Notes: generated from the letters alone by a model not told the origin. A stretch of DNA of 16,545 nucleotides from JANNOG01 sp050329415 (GCA_050329415.1 JBHJOS010000037.1:1-16545), one strand, 5' to 3'. Numbered from the stretch's first letter, positions 8,015-14,343 are shown. Program-made: numbers and translations.

Positions 8015-9063
8015 CGGGTCGCCACCGGACGGCCGTCAGGTGCGCTCGTCGCTTCGTGCCCCGGCATGCCTGTCATGGTGCCCTGTCCCGGCGGCGGCCC
8101 GCCGCGGGTCCGGGTCGACAGGACGACGAGGGCGAGGGCGGCGGCGAACAGGGCGGCCAGCAGGAGGTGGCCGGCGACGAGGGGACGCGGCAGGTCGAGG
8201 GCGTACTGGAGGTACCCCACCGCGCCCTGCAGGACGACCAGGAACGCCGTGACGACGGCCCACCGTCGGGCCCGGGCGAGCGGCCCCCGGCCGTCGTCGC
8301 CGCCGGGCCGGCGGCGGTACAGAGCGATGAGGTACCCGGCGAGGACCGTCGCGAAGACCCAGACCGAGGCGGCGTGCACGCGGGACACCGCAGCGAGGTC
8401 GAGGGCGAAGCGGGCTGGGGTGTCGGCGTCGCCCGAGTGCGGCCCGGAACCGGTCACCACGGTCCCGAGCACCAGGACGGCCGCCCCGAGCACGGCCAGC
8501 AGCCAGGTGGTCGCCCGCCATCCGAGCGGCAGCCGCGAGGTGACCGGGGCGCTGGGTTCCCGCACCCGGACCAGCAGCCAGGTCGACACCGCGATGAGGA
8601 CCGTCGAGAGGAGGAAGTGGCTCGCCACGGTGGCGGGGTGCAGGCTCGTCAGCACCGTGACCCCGCCGAGCACGGCCTGGCCCGCGGTGCCCGCGAGCGG
8701 CACCGCGGCCAGGGGCCACAGCGGCCGCCGCCACCGCACCACGGCCGCCAGGACGGCGATCGCCCCCAGGGCCACGGCGAACGTCAGCAGCCGGTTGCCG
8801 AACTCGATGATCTTTCCGACCCCCTCGACCTGGTCGGCCGTGGGGGTCAGCGACCCGGCGGTGCACTCCGGCCAGGTCGGACAACCGAGGCCGGAGGCGG
8901 TGAGCCGGACGATCCCGCCGGTCACGACGATCAGGACCTGGAGAGCGAGGTTGGCCACCGCCGCCCGGACCGGCCACCGCGACCAGGGGCCCGGGCGGCC
9001 GTCGGCCACCGGAGTCACCTGGCTCGGCGAGGACGGGGGGACGGAGGGCGCGACAGCAGCCAC
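8011..9063 (-). CDS. ctaA: Heme A synthase, COX15/CtaA family
   Basis: The product, about 350 residues, oxidises the C8 methyl of heme O to the formyl group of heme A. Eight hydrophobic helices are visible. The first extracytoplasmic loop carries the cysteine pair C61/C67 in GCPTWPEC, and histidines typical of heme ligation occur in ATVASHFLLS, AVSRVHAASVW and VAGHLLLAA. In the first helix pair the conserved glutamate is followed by Asn (IIEFGNRLL, E87 and N90) where the Bacillus enzyme has His. The GTG at 9063 is favoured because TACAGT lies six bases before it, compatible with a leaderless start; GTG at 9069 is the alternative. Extending to 9165 would translate the CGG repeat of the upstream gene as polyproline and is rejected. 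Confidence 0.92.
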   Translation of the reverse strand: MAAVAPSVPPSSPSQVTPVADGRPGPWSRWPVRAAVANLALQVLIVVTGGIVRLTASGLGCPTWPECTAGSLTPTADQVEGVGKIIEFGNRLLTFAVALGAIAVLAAVVRWRRPLWPLAAVPLAGTAGQAVLGGVTVLTSLHPATVASHFLLSTVLIAVSTWLLVRVREPSAPVTSRLPLGWRATTWLLAVLGAAVLVLGTVVTGSGPHSGDADTPARFALDLAAVSRVHAASVWVFATVLAGYLIALYRRRPGGDDGRGPLARARRWAVVTAFLVVLQGAVGYLQYALDLPRPLVAGHLLLAALFAAALALVVLSTRTRGGPPPGQGTMTGMPGHEATSAPDGRPVATR

Positions 9064-9069
9064 CGACAC

Positions 9070-9075
9070 ACTGTA
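9070..9075 (-). promoter_or_regulatory. Candidate -10 element for leaderless ctaA
   Basis: TACAGT on the minus strand is followed by six bases and then GTG at 9063, the geometry of an actinobacterial leaderless promoter. No Shine-Dalgarno sequence precedes either candidate GTG (9069 or 9063). The element sits about 40 bases after the anti-sigma stop, so heme A genes could be transcribed independently of the sigma cassette. No good -35 hexamer is seen. Confidence 0.45.
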
Positions 9076-9112
9076 GAACTCGCGCCGGACGGACCGGGCA
9101 CGGGGGGCCGGG

Positions 9113-10042
9113 TCAGGCCGTGGCCGTCGCGGCGGCGGCGGCGGCGGCGGCGGCCAGGGTGCCACGCAGGAGGCTGACGCCGGAGTGCGTCGGGTCGCCG
9201 TCGAGTGGTTCGTCGGAGACGTCCACCAGCGTGTAGGCCGACAGATCGAGGCCCGGCGGGACGACGAAGGTGCCCGCGGCGGTTCCCGCGGCGCCCGGCA
9301 GCACGCCCAGGGAGACCATCTGCCCGCTCTCGGGGTCGATGAGCCAGACGCCGTGATACCCGGGGACCTCCGGAAGCTCGTCGAGGGTCAGCCGGAGCTC
9401 GGCCCCCCCCGGCTGCCCACCCGGGCCGGTCGGCTCACCTGTGAGGATCTCGGCGGTCCCCGAACCAGGGGGGGAGTCCGGCACCGGTGACAGGGAGGCG
9501 GCGAGCACCACCCGGGACTCGGACTGCTGGCCCGGCCTGCCGAGCCACCACGCGGTCCCCGCGGAGCCCACGACGGCGGCGAGGACCGCCACGGCAGCCG
9601 TCGCGAGCAGGCGCAGGCCGCGCCCCCGCCGCGGGCGGACGCCACGGCCGGCTCCCGGGTGGGCCGGCCGAGCACTCGCCAGGGGGCCGGTCGAGCGGTC
9701 CCGGCGCCCGGCCGGGCGGGAAGGGGGCACCGGCGTGAGGGACGGCCGGCCCGGGCGGGTCCCCGTCGCGGTCCCGGGCGCGAGGTGCTCGAGACCGAGC
9801 TCGGCGGCGATGCCCTGCCACACCCGGGACGGGGGCGGCGGGGCCGCGGTGTCCTCGGCGAGAATCTCGAACGATGAGCGCGGGGCGGGCGCGACGCCAC
9901 GCGCGGCGTCGACCGCTCCGCACAGCGCCGCCACCTCGTCATGGCAGGTGTCACACGTCAGGACGTGCGCCTGGCCGTCGGGGTCGAGGACGTCCTCGCC
10001 GAGGGCAGTCAGGGCGAGGGCCTCTGGGTCAGGGTGTCGCAC
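9113..10042 (-). CDS. RskA-like membrane anti-sigma factor
   Basis: The 309-residue product has a cytoplasmic zinc-binding anti-sigma motif H26-x3-C30-x2-C33 (AHVLTCDTCHDE), a low-complexity Pro/Arg linker (about 65-142), one transmembrane helix (about 143-167) and an extracytoplasmic RskA-type domain (about 175-298) with LDELPEVPGYHGVWLID and SAYTLVDVSDEPLDGDPTHSG. This family holds its cognate ECF sigma factor inactive at the membrane until released by regulated proteolysis. The GTG start at 10042 lies inside the end of the sigma gene (14-base overlap), a strong sign that the two form a pair. The extreme C-terminus is a run of nine alanines encoded by a CGG/GCC triplet repeat. The sensed signal cannot be inferred. 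Confidence 0.88.
   Translation of the reverse strand: MRHPDPEALALTALGEDVLDPDGQAHVLTCDTCHDEVAALCGAVDAARGVAPAPRSSFEILAEDTAAPPPPSRVWQGIAAELGLEHLAPGTATGTRPGRPSLTPVPPSRPAGRRDRSTGPLASARPAHPGAGRGVRPRRGRGLRLLATAAVAVLAAVVGSAGTAWWLGRPGQQSESRVVLAASLSPVPDSPPGSGTAEILTGEPTGPGGQPGGAELRLTLDELPEVPGYHGVWLIDPESGQMVSLGVLPGAAGTAAGTFVVPPGLDLSAYTLVDVSDEPLDGDPTHSGVSLLRGTLAAAAAAAAATATA
9130..9153. repeat. (CGG)8 trinucleotide microsatellite in the anti-sigma gene
   Basis: Eight perfect CGG triplets on the plus strand read as eight GCC alanine codons on the coding strand; a following GCG makes nine alanines in a row at the C-terminus of the anti-sigma factor. Length changes by slippage would stay in frame. Confidence 0.9.
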
Positions 10043-10664
10043 CGAGTCCCTCCATCCTGTCCCGGAGTCTCACCAGGCTGCGCCGGATGTGGCTCTTGAC
10101 CGTCCCGAGCGGGAGCCCGAGCCGTTCGGCGACCTGCTGGTGGGTGAGGTCGTGGAGGAAGGCGAGCTGGAGGATGCTGCGGGCCGGCTCGCCCTCGTCG
10201 GCCAGCGCCTCCAGGACCGCCACCCGGTCGGTGGCCCGCCCGTCCACCCCGTCGACGCGGTCCGTCGGGGCGGCCGCCGCCGCGGCTGCCTCACGTCGAG
10301 CTGACCGGGTCCGTTCGGCCCAGGCGTCCGCCACGGCGTGCCGGGCGATACCGGTCAGCCAGGCCGGCAACGGGGAGCGTCCCGGGTCGAAACCGGCGCG
10401 AGCCCGCCAGGCCGACACGAACACCTGCTGGGTGACGTCCTCGGCGTCCTCGGCGCTGCGCAGCGAGCGGAGCGCGGCCGCGTGAACCGCGCCGGCCCAT
10501 CGCTGGTAGGCCGCGACCAGCGCCCACTCCTCGCCCGCCGCGAAGGCGGCCCCGATGTCGGCCACCTCCTGCTCGACCGTCGCGGCGGGTCTGGTCACGG
10601 TCGCGCGACGGGCGTGCCGGGCGCTCCGGGCGGGCATGGCACCGGAAGCTGATGCGGACACCAC
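10029..10664 (-). CDS. ECF RNA polymerase sigma factor (SigK-like, paired with RskA-like anti-sigma)
   Basis: The product, 211 residues from this start, contains sigma region 2 (about 47-115, with SAEDAEDVTQQVFVSAWRAR and PLPAWLTGIARHAVAD) and region 4 (about 145-202) with the helix-turn-helix LTHQQVAERLGLPLGTVKSH. There is no region 3, as in ECF sigmas; an Ala-rich linker joins the domains. Its adjacency to an RskA-type anti-sigma gene, with overlap, suggests a SigK/RskA-like pair. The start is uncertain. GTG at 10664 follows TAGGCT by seven bases (leaderless geometry), and codon use becomes markedly less GC-biased just after it. GTG at 10754 has GGAG eight bases upstream, lies 21 bases after the sortase stop and would add 30 residues. 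ATG 10637 and GTG 10598 lack ribosome sites. Confidence 0.87.
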   Translation of the reverse strand: MVSASASGAMPARSARHARRATVTRPAATVEQEVADIGAAFAAGEEWALVAAYQRWAGAVHAAALRSLRSAEDAEDVTQQVFVSAWRARAGFDPGRSPLPAWLTGIARHAVADAWAERTRSARREAAAAAAAPTDRVDGVDGRATDRVAVLEALADEGEPARSILQLAFLHDLTHQQVAERLGLPLGTVKSHIRRSLVRLRDRMEGLGATP

Positions 10665-10671
10665 GACCCCG

Positions 10672-10677
10672 AGCCTA
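10672..10677 (-). promoter_or_regulatory. Candidate -10 element before the ECF sigma gene
   Basis: TAGGCT on the minus strand, within CATAGGCTCGG, lies seven bases before GTG at 10664. The extended string TAGGCTCGG matches the one before tkt. If used, it would give a leaderless sigma transcript separate from the sortase gene. No clear -35 hexamer or ECF-type -35 is visible. Confidence 0.35.
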
Positions 10678-10775
10678 TGCCGGTCGGACGGCGCCGGGGA
10701 GGCGGTGGAGCCTGTCCGGCGGAACCCGGTCGGGGCGGAGGTCAGCGTGGCCACGGTGGTCGCTCCGGGTGCTCG

Positions 10776-11510
10776 TCAAGTCACCGGAACGGCGGTGACC
10801 ACGATGTTGTCGCGATGGCTGCGCAGCTCGGGGAGGTACTCCCCGCCACAGGTCACGAGGACGAGCAGGGGCCGTCCGTCCCGGGCGAAGACCTGATCGA
10901 CGGGCAGTGCCTCCTTGACGATCGCCTCCCGCCCGGCCACCTCGTAGCTGTGGACCGTGCCGTCCGAGGCCGTGACCTCGATCCGCATGCCGGGTCGGGC
11001 CTCGACCAGCGGGGCCAGCGCGCCGGGCCCGTCCTCCCGGGTGGCGACGTGCCCGGCGATCACGGTGTTCCCGGCCGGGTCCGCGGGTGCCGACCCGTAC
11101 TGGTACCAGCCCACGCTCGTCGGCGAGGCGGGAATCACCATGGCGCCGTCCGGCTGCACGCCCACGGCGTCGACGGAGGCGTCGACGCCGAGGTCGGGGA
11201 TGACCAGTCGGCTGGGCGGCGACGCGGCCGGGGCCGCCAGAGCGTCGAGGGAGGCGTCCCGCACGGCCGGGCGGGGCAGGGCGGGGGCGGCACCGGGAGG
11301 TGTCGATGCCGCGCCGGGCATCGTGGGCTCGGTCGCCGGACCGGACACCGGTGCTGGCGGTTCGCCGGCCCGGAGGTCGGCGAGGTCCTGCCCGGCGGAG
11401 TCGCCGGGTCGGGTGAGTGCCCACCCCGCGACGGCGACGCCGGCCACGAGGGCGGCGGCGGCTGCGGACGCGGACACCACGGTCCAGGTCCTCCTGGAGA
11501 TGGCCGGCAT
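10776..11510 (-). CDS. Class F-like sortase (transpeptidase), membrane-anchored
   Basis: The 244-residue product begins with a short basic N-terminus and one membrane helix (about 9-32), then a Pro/Ala-rich spacer (about 40-100) and a sortase beta-barrel domain. The catalytic triad is recognisable: His154 in NTVIAGHVAT, Cys221 in LVLVTCGGEY and Arg233 in SHRDNIVVTA. The TC-GG context and small size fit the class F sortases of actinobacteria. Sortases cleave a C-terminal sorting motif and attach the protein to the cell wall or another protein. The ATG start at 11510 has a strong Shine-Dalgarno AAGGAGGAG about seven bases upstream. It lies between a secreted DUF4397 protein (probable partner) and the sigma/anti-sigma pair. 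Its substrate is not proven. Confidence 0.88.
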   Translation of the reverse strand: MPAISRRTWTVVSASAAAAALVAGVAVAGWALTRPGDSAGQDLADLRAGEPPAPVSGPATEPTMPGAASTPPGAAPALPRPAVRDASLDALAAPAASPPSRLVIPDLGVDASVDAVGVQPDGAMVIPASPTSVGWYQYGSAPADPAGNTVIAGHVATREDGPGALAPLVEARPGMRIEVTASDGTVHSYEVAGREAIVKEALPVDQVFARDGRPLLVLVTCGGEYLPELRSHRDNIVVTAVPVT

Positions 11511-11544
11511 GTCGACTGCTCCTCCTTCCGTGTGGTGCTTCTCG

Positions 11545-11562
11545 TCGAGGTCGAGGTCGAGG
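11545..11562. repeat. Three tandem TCGAGG hexamers in the sortase leader
   Basis: TCGAGG is repeated three times without interruption between the hairpin after the DUF4397 gene and the ribosome site of the sortase gene. It is short and may be chance in a GC-rich leader. Confidence 0.6.
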
Positions 11563-11575
11563 TGAGATGTGGGGG

Positions 11576-11607
11576 CCCGGGGAGCCCGCCGCTGCGGGCC
11601 CCCCGGG
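11576..11607 (-). terminator. Strong hairpin terminator/attenuator between the DUF4397 and sortase genes
   Basis: Two 14-base arms (11576-11589 and 11594-11607) pair around a 4-base loop with a single G:U wobble on the minus-strand transcript. The hairpin begins 17 bases after the DUF4397 stop. No U-tract follows, as is usual for actinobacterial intrinsic terminators. It may end most transcripts after the DUF4397 gene and let a fraction read into the sortase gene. Confidence 0.75.
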
Positions 11608-11624
11608 CTGTCGGTTCGTCGGGG

Positions 11625-12458
11625 TCAGGCCGACGTGCGGCGGGCGCGCAGGGCGGCGCCGCCGGCGACCAGGACACCCGCACCTGCCAGGGCTGCGAGC
11701 CCGATCGGCAGTGCGTCGCCCGGCACGGCAGCGGTCCCGGACGGGACACCGTCCGGGGCCGAGTGCAGGCCCTCGATGGTCTGGACGGCGACGTCGAGGT
11801 TGCCGTCCTCGGCCGAGCCCCACGCGTAGACGATCGTCGCGGAGCCCTCGGTCACGGGGACGTCGGCGGGTCCGATGACGGGGTCCGTGGTGCCCTCCAG
11901 CGCGACCGCGGCGGAGACGGTGCCGGCGGGGAGGTCGGCGCTCTCCTCGTTCGGGTTGGTGAGACCGGTGAACACCGGCTCGCCGCCGGCGAGGATGTCG
12001 ACGGCCGGCGCGGCCGCGGTGTGCCGGACGACCAGGCGGCCCTCGCCGGCCGCGACCTCGCTGACGTCGTTGACGAACGGCGTGAGGGTGGGCGTGCCGC
12101 CCTCGTCGAGGTGGGCCGCGACGGTGATGTTGGCGCCGCCCGGGACCTCCACGTCGTTGGCCTCGATGGCGGGCTCCCCCGAGGGGTCCGCGCCCGCCGC
12201 GAACACGGCGAGGTTGTAGGTGCCGGCCGGCAGGCTCACCGGGTCGGTGATGGTGCCGGGCTCGAAGTCCTCCAGGAGGACCTCCTCGGCCGAGTACTCG
12301 TCATCGGCGCTGCCGTAGACGTCGACGGTGAGACCGGGGACACCGTGGAAGACGACGACGGAGGCGTCACTGGACGCGGCGCTCGCCGGAACGGCGAGGA
12401 CGGCGAGGGGGAGGGCGGCGACGGCGGCTGCTGCCGACGCGGCGATGGCGGTGCGCAT
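11625..12458 (-). CDS. Secreted DUF4397-domain surface protein
   Basis: The 277-residue protein has a typical signal peptide (MRTAIAASAAAAVAALPLAV... with probable cleavage after VPASA, residue 27). The mature part holds two related beta-rich units: one opening VVVFHGVPGLTVDVYG (about 33-49) and one opening LVVRHTAAAPAVDILAGG (about 142-159), as in DUF4397 proteins. The C-terminus has a spacer (SAPDGVPSGTAAVPGD), a hydrophobic helix (about 249-270) and the basic tail RARRTSA. That is the architecture of a sortase substrate, but there is no LPxTG; the nearest string is ALPIGL at the start of the helix. The mature protein is acidic and has no Cys. The ATG start has GAAGGGA about six bases upstream. 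The molecular function of DUF4397 is unknown. Confidence 0.87.
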   Translation of the reverse strand: MRTAIAASAAAAVAALPLAVLAVPASAASSDASVVVFHGVPGLTVDVYGSADDEYSAEEVLLEDFEPGTITDPVSLPAGTYNLAVFAAGADPSGEPAIEANDVEVPGGANITVAAHLDEGGTPTLTPFVNDVSEVAAGEGRLVVRHTAAAPAVDILAGGEPVFTGLTNPNEESADLPAGTVSAAVALEGTTDPVIGPADVPVTEGSATIVYAWGSAEDGNLDVAVQTIEGLHSAPDGVPSGTAAVPGDALPIGLAALAGAGVLVAGGAALRARRTSA

Positions 12459-12540
12459 GGTGAGTCCCTTCTGAATGCGGGTCCTTACGCCATGGACTTC
12501 CGCGGGCCACCCGACCCTGGATGCAGATGTGACCTAGATC

Positions 12541-13290
12541 TCAGCGCCAGCGGAGCAGGCGCGCCGCGAGACCGGCGGCCAACGCCGCCCAGGCGAGCAG
12601 CAGCAGGCAGGCGACGACGTCGAGGCGGCCCTCGACCACCGCGGCGCGCGCCGCCTCGCCCAGCAGCCCGGGCGGCAGGACCCCGGTCACGGCGGCGCCG
12701 GGGAGCCGGTCGACCGGGACGACGAGGCCGCCGAGGCCGACCATGGCCAGCCAGGCGAGGTTGGCCAGCGCCAGCACCCCCTCGGCGCGGACGGTGCCGC
12801 CCAGCAGCAGTCCGAGGCCGGCGAAGGCGGCCGTGCCGCACGCGGTGACCGTGACGAGCGCGACGAGGGCGGACAGCTCCGGCCGGTGGCCGAGTACCGC
12901 AGCGGTGGCGAGGAGCAGCCCGAGCTGTGCGGCGACCACCGCGACCACCGCGAGCAGCCGTCCCGCCACGACGCCGGAGCGACCCAGCGGCGTGGTGACG
13001 AGGAAGCGCACGAGCCCGGACCGCCGGTCGAAGGCGAGGCCGATGGCCTGTCCGGTGAAGGCGGACGACACGACGGCGACGGCGACGGCGGCGGCCAGTG
13101 CGGCCGGCGCCCGGGGCAGGGGACCGAGGCCGGGCGCCCCGGTCACCGTGAGTGCCACCAGCAGGGAGGTTGGGATGACCGCCGCCACCAGCAGCTGCTC
13201 GCCGTTGCCGACCACGGTCCGCAGATCCCAGGCCATGGCAGCCCGCCATCGGCGCCACCCCGGTGCGGCGCCGGCGGTGGCCGTGGTCAC
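12541..13290 (-). CDS. ABC-2 type transporter permease
   Basis: The 249-residue product has about six hydrophobic segments and the ABC-2 permease layout: a short cytoplasmic N-terminus (WRRWRAAMAWDLRTVVGN), an early pair of helices, a cytoplasmic segment RRSGLVRFLVTTPLGRSGVVAGR likely to contact the ATPase, and a late segment VPVDRLPGAAVTGVLPPGLLGEAARA typical of the family. It would form an exporter with the ATPase encoded immediately upstream; the GTG start at 13290 overlaps the ATPase stop as GTGA. From memory, a comparable permease lies beside ctaA in mycobacteria (annotated only as an antibiotic transporter), so the substrate is unknown; a link to heme or oxidase assembly is only a guess from position. 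Confidence 0.85.
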   Translation of the reverse strand: MTTATAGAAPGWRRWRAAMAWDLRTVVGNGEQLLVAAVIPTSLLVALTVTGAPGLGPLPRAPAALAAAVAVAVVSSAFTGQAIGLAFDRRSGLVRFLVTTPLGRSGVVAGRLLAVVAVVAAQLGLLLATAAVLGHRPELSALVALVTVTACGTAAFAGLGLLLGGTVRAEGVLALANLAWLAMVGLGGLVVPVDRLPGAAVTGVLPPGLLGEAARAAVVEGRLDVVACLLLLAWAALAAGLAARLLRWR

Positions 13291-14237
13291 CGGCTCCCCG
13301 CCACGGTCCGCGGCCTCCCCGGCTCGCTGCCGGTCAGGCGCAGCAGGACGTCCTCCAGCTCCCGCGGCGCCACCGAGAGCCGCCCCGACCCGCCGTGCGA
13401 GGCCTGCCAGGTCGCGACGGTGGCGAGGACAGCGGCGTCGACCCTCTCGCCCACCACCTCGAAGACCCCGGGCGCCGCCTCGGAGGCGGTGAGCCGGTCC
13501 GGCAGCGCCTGCCGCAGGGAGGAGACGTCCGCGGCCGGGGCGGCGTCGAAGCGGACGACGTCGGTGGCCCCGGTGAGCGCGCCCGGGGGGGCGTCCGCCA
13601 TCACCCGGCCGTCGTGCAGCACGACCACCCGGTCGCTGCCGCGGGCGACGTCCTGGAGGGTGTGGGAGGTCCAGAGGACCGCGGCGCCACCGTCGGCCGC
13701 CTCGCGGAGGAGGTCGACGACGACCCGCCGGCCCGATGCGTCCAGCGACGCGGTCGGCTCGTCGAGGACGAGCACCTCCGGGCGCCCGATCAGCGCGCAG
13801 GCGACGGCCAGGCGCTGGCGCTGCCCGGTGCTGGTCCGGCGGACCTGCCGTCGCAGCGCCTCGCGCAGTTCCAGGCGTCGCACGAGGTCGTCGATGTCCG
13901 CGGGGGCCCGATGGAGGGACGCCACGTGCCGCAGCAGGCGTCCGCCGCGGGCCGCCGGCGGCAGGCCGGTGTCGGCGGGGGCGACACCCAGGCGGGCCCG
14001 GCCGTCCGGACCGAGGCGGCGCGGGTCCACGGCACCGATGCGCACCGTCCCGCCGTCCGGGGCACGCAGGCCGGTCACCACGTCCAGGAGGGTCGTCTTG
14101 CCGGCGCCGTTGTGGCCGCACACGGCCACCACCTCTCCGGGGCGGACGACGAGGTCGACCTCGTCCAGGGCCGGGCGCGCGGTGCCGCGGTACCGGGCCG
14201 TCACGCCCGCGAGGCCGATCGCCGGAGGCGCGCTCAC
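13287..14237 (-). CDS. ABC transporter ATP-binding protein
   Basis: The 316-residue ATPase has Walker A GHNGAGKTT (41-49), an ABC signature of the form STGQRQRL (136-143) rather than LSGGQ, Walker B VLVLDEPTASLD (155-166) and the H-loop histidine H192 in LWTSHTL. The Q-loop position reads GVAPADTG, with Ala where Gln is usual. After about residue 215 a C-terminal extension (VVRFDAAPAADVSSL onward) resembles the accessory domain of ABC-2 exporter ATPases. It pairs with the overlapping permease gene. The GTG start at 14237 has no Shine-Dalgarno but lies six bases after TACCAT, consistent with a leaderless transcript. It is divergent from sufR across 102 bp. Confidence 0.92.
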   Translation of the reverse strand: MSAPPAIGLAGVTARYRGTARPALDEVDLVVRPGEVVAVCGHNGAGKTTLLDVVTGLRAPDGGTVRIGAVDPRRLGPDGRARLGVAPADTGLPPAARGGRLLRHVASLHRAPADIDDLVRRLELREALRRQVRRTSTGQRQRLAVACALIGRPEVLVLDEPTASLDASGRRVVVDLLREAADGGAAVLWTSHTLQDVARGSDRVVVLHDGRVMADAPPGALTGATDVVRFDAAPAADVSSLRQALPDRLTASEAAPGVFEVVGERVDAAVLATVATWQASHGGSGRLSVAPRELEDVLLRLTGSEPGRPRTVAGSR

Positions 14238-14243
14238 CCGGCG

Positions 14244-14249
14244 ATGGTA
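14244..14249 (-). promoter_or_regulatory. Candidate -10 element for leaderless ABC ATPase transcript
   Basis: TACCAT on the minus strand is six bases before GTG 14237. A weak -35-like GTGTCA lies 16 bases further upstream (14266-14271). Geometry fits a leaderless actinobacterial promoter. Confidence 0.45.
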
Positions 14250-14327
14250 GGAACCCCGGCGGCCATGACACGACCGGGTGCGCGGACTCGCCGGGACCCC
14301 GGGTCGCCGCCGCCGCGGGAATTACGT

Positions 14328-14333
14328 CATACT
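14328..14333 (+). promoter_or_regulatory. Candidate -10 element for sufR-sufB
   Basis: CATACT lies six bases before GTG 14340, giving leaderless geometry for sufR. The surrounding bases are locally AT-richer (AATTACGTCATACT) than anything else in the divergent gap. No strong -35 is visible. Confidence 0.5.
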
Positions 14334-14343
14334 CCTGTTGTGC
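14329..14343 (+). promoter_or_regulatory. Candidate SufR operator over the sufR promoter and start codon
   Basis: ATACT-CCTGT-TGTGC resembles the ACACT-N5-TGTGA inverted repeat that I recall being reported for mycobacterial SufR (8 of 10 arm bases agree). It overlaps both the -10-like hexamer and the GTG start, so binding of the cluster-loaded repressor would block transcription. The dyad is imperfect and the match is from memory. Confidence 0.45.

Noticed and set aside
6161..9076. Very long plus-strand open frame opposite tkt, ctaB and ctaA
   Set aside because: It is antisense to three clearly recognised genes; its translation is low-complexity and looks like no protein family. High GC makes such shadows common.
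9064..9165. Longer CtaA with a polyproline N-terminus
   Set aside because: The prolines come from reading the CGG repeat of the anti-sigma gene in another frame; homologs begin near the first helix.
12459..12540. SigK-type promoter (CCATCC and CGTT-like boxes) before the DUF4397 gene
   Set aside because: GCATCC and CGTA strings occur but about 29 bases apart, too far for a promoter.
12525..12541. AGAT-containing near-dyad upstream of the DUF4397 gene (with AGATCT at its end) considered as a sigma-factor or repressor site
   Set aside because: Arms are only four bases and match no ECF promoter pattern I could place at proper spacing; it also overlaps the permease stop.
13263..14339. N-terminal extension of SufR over the ABC ATPase gene
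   Set aside because: The extension is antisense to the ATPase; the DNA-binding domain begins shortly after GTG 14340.
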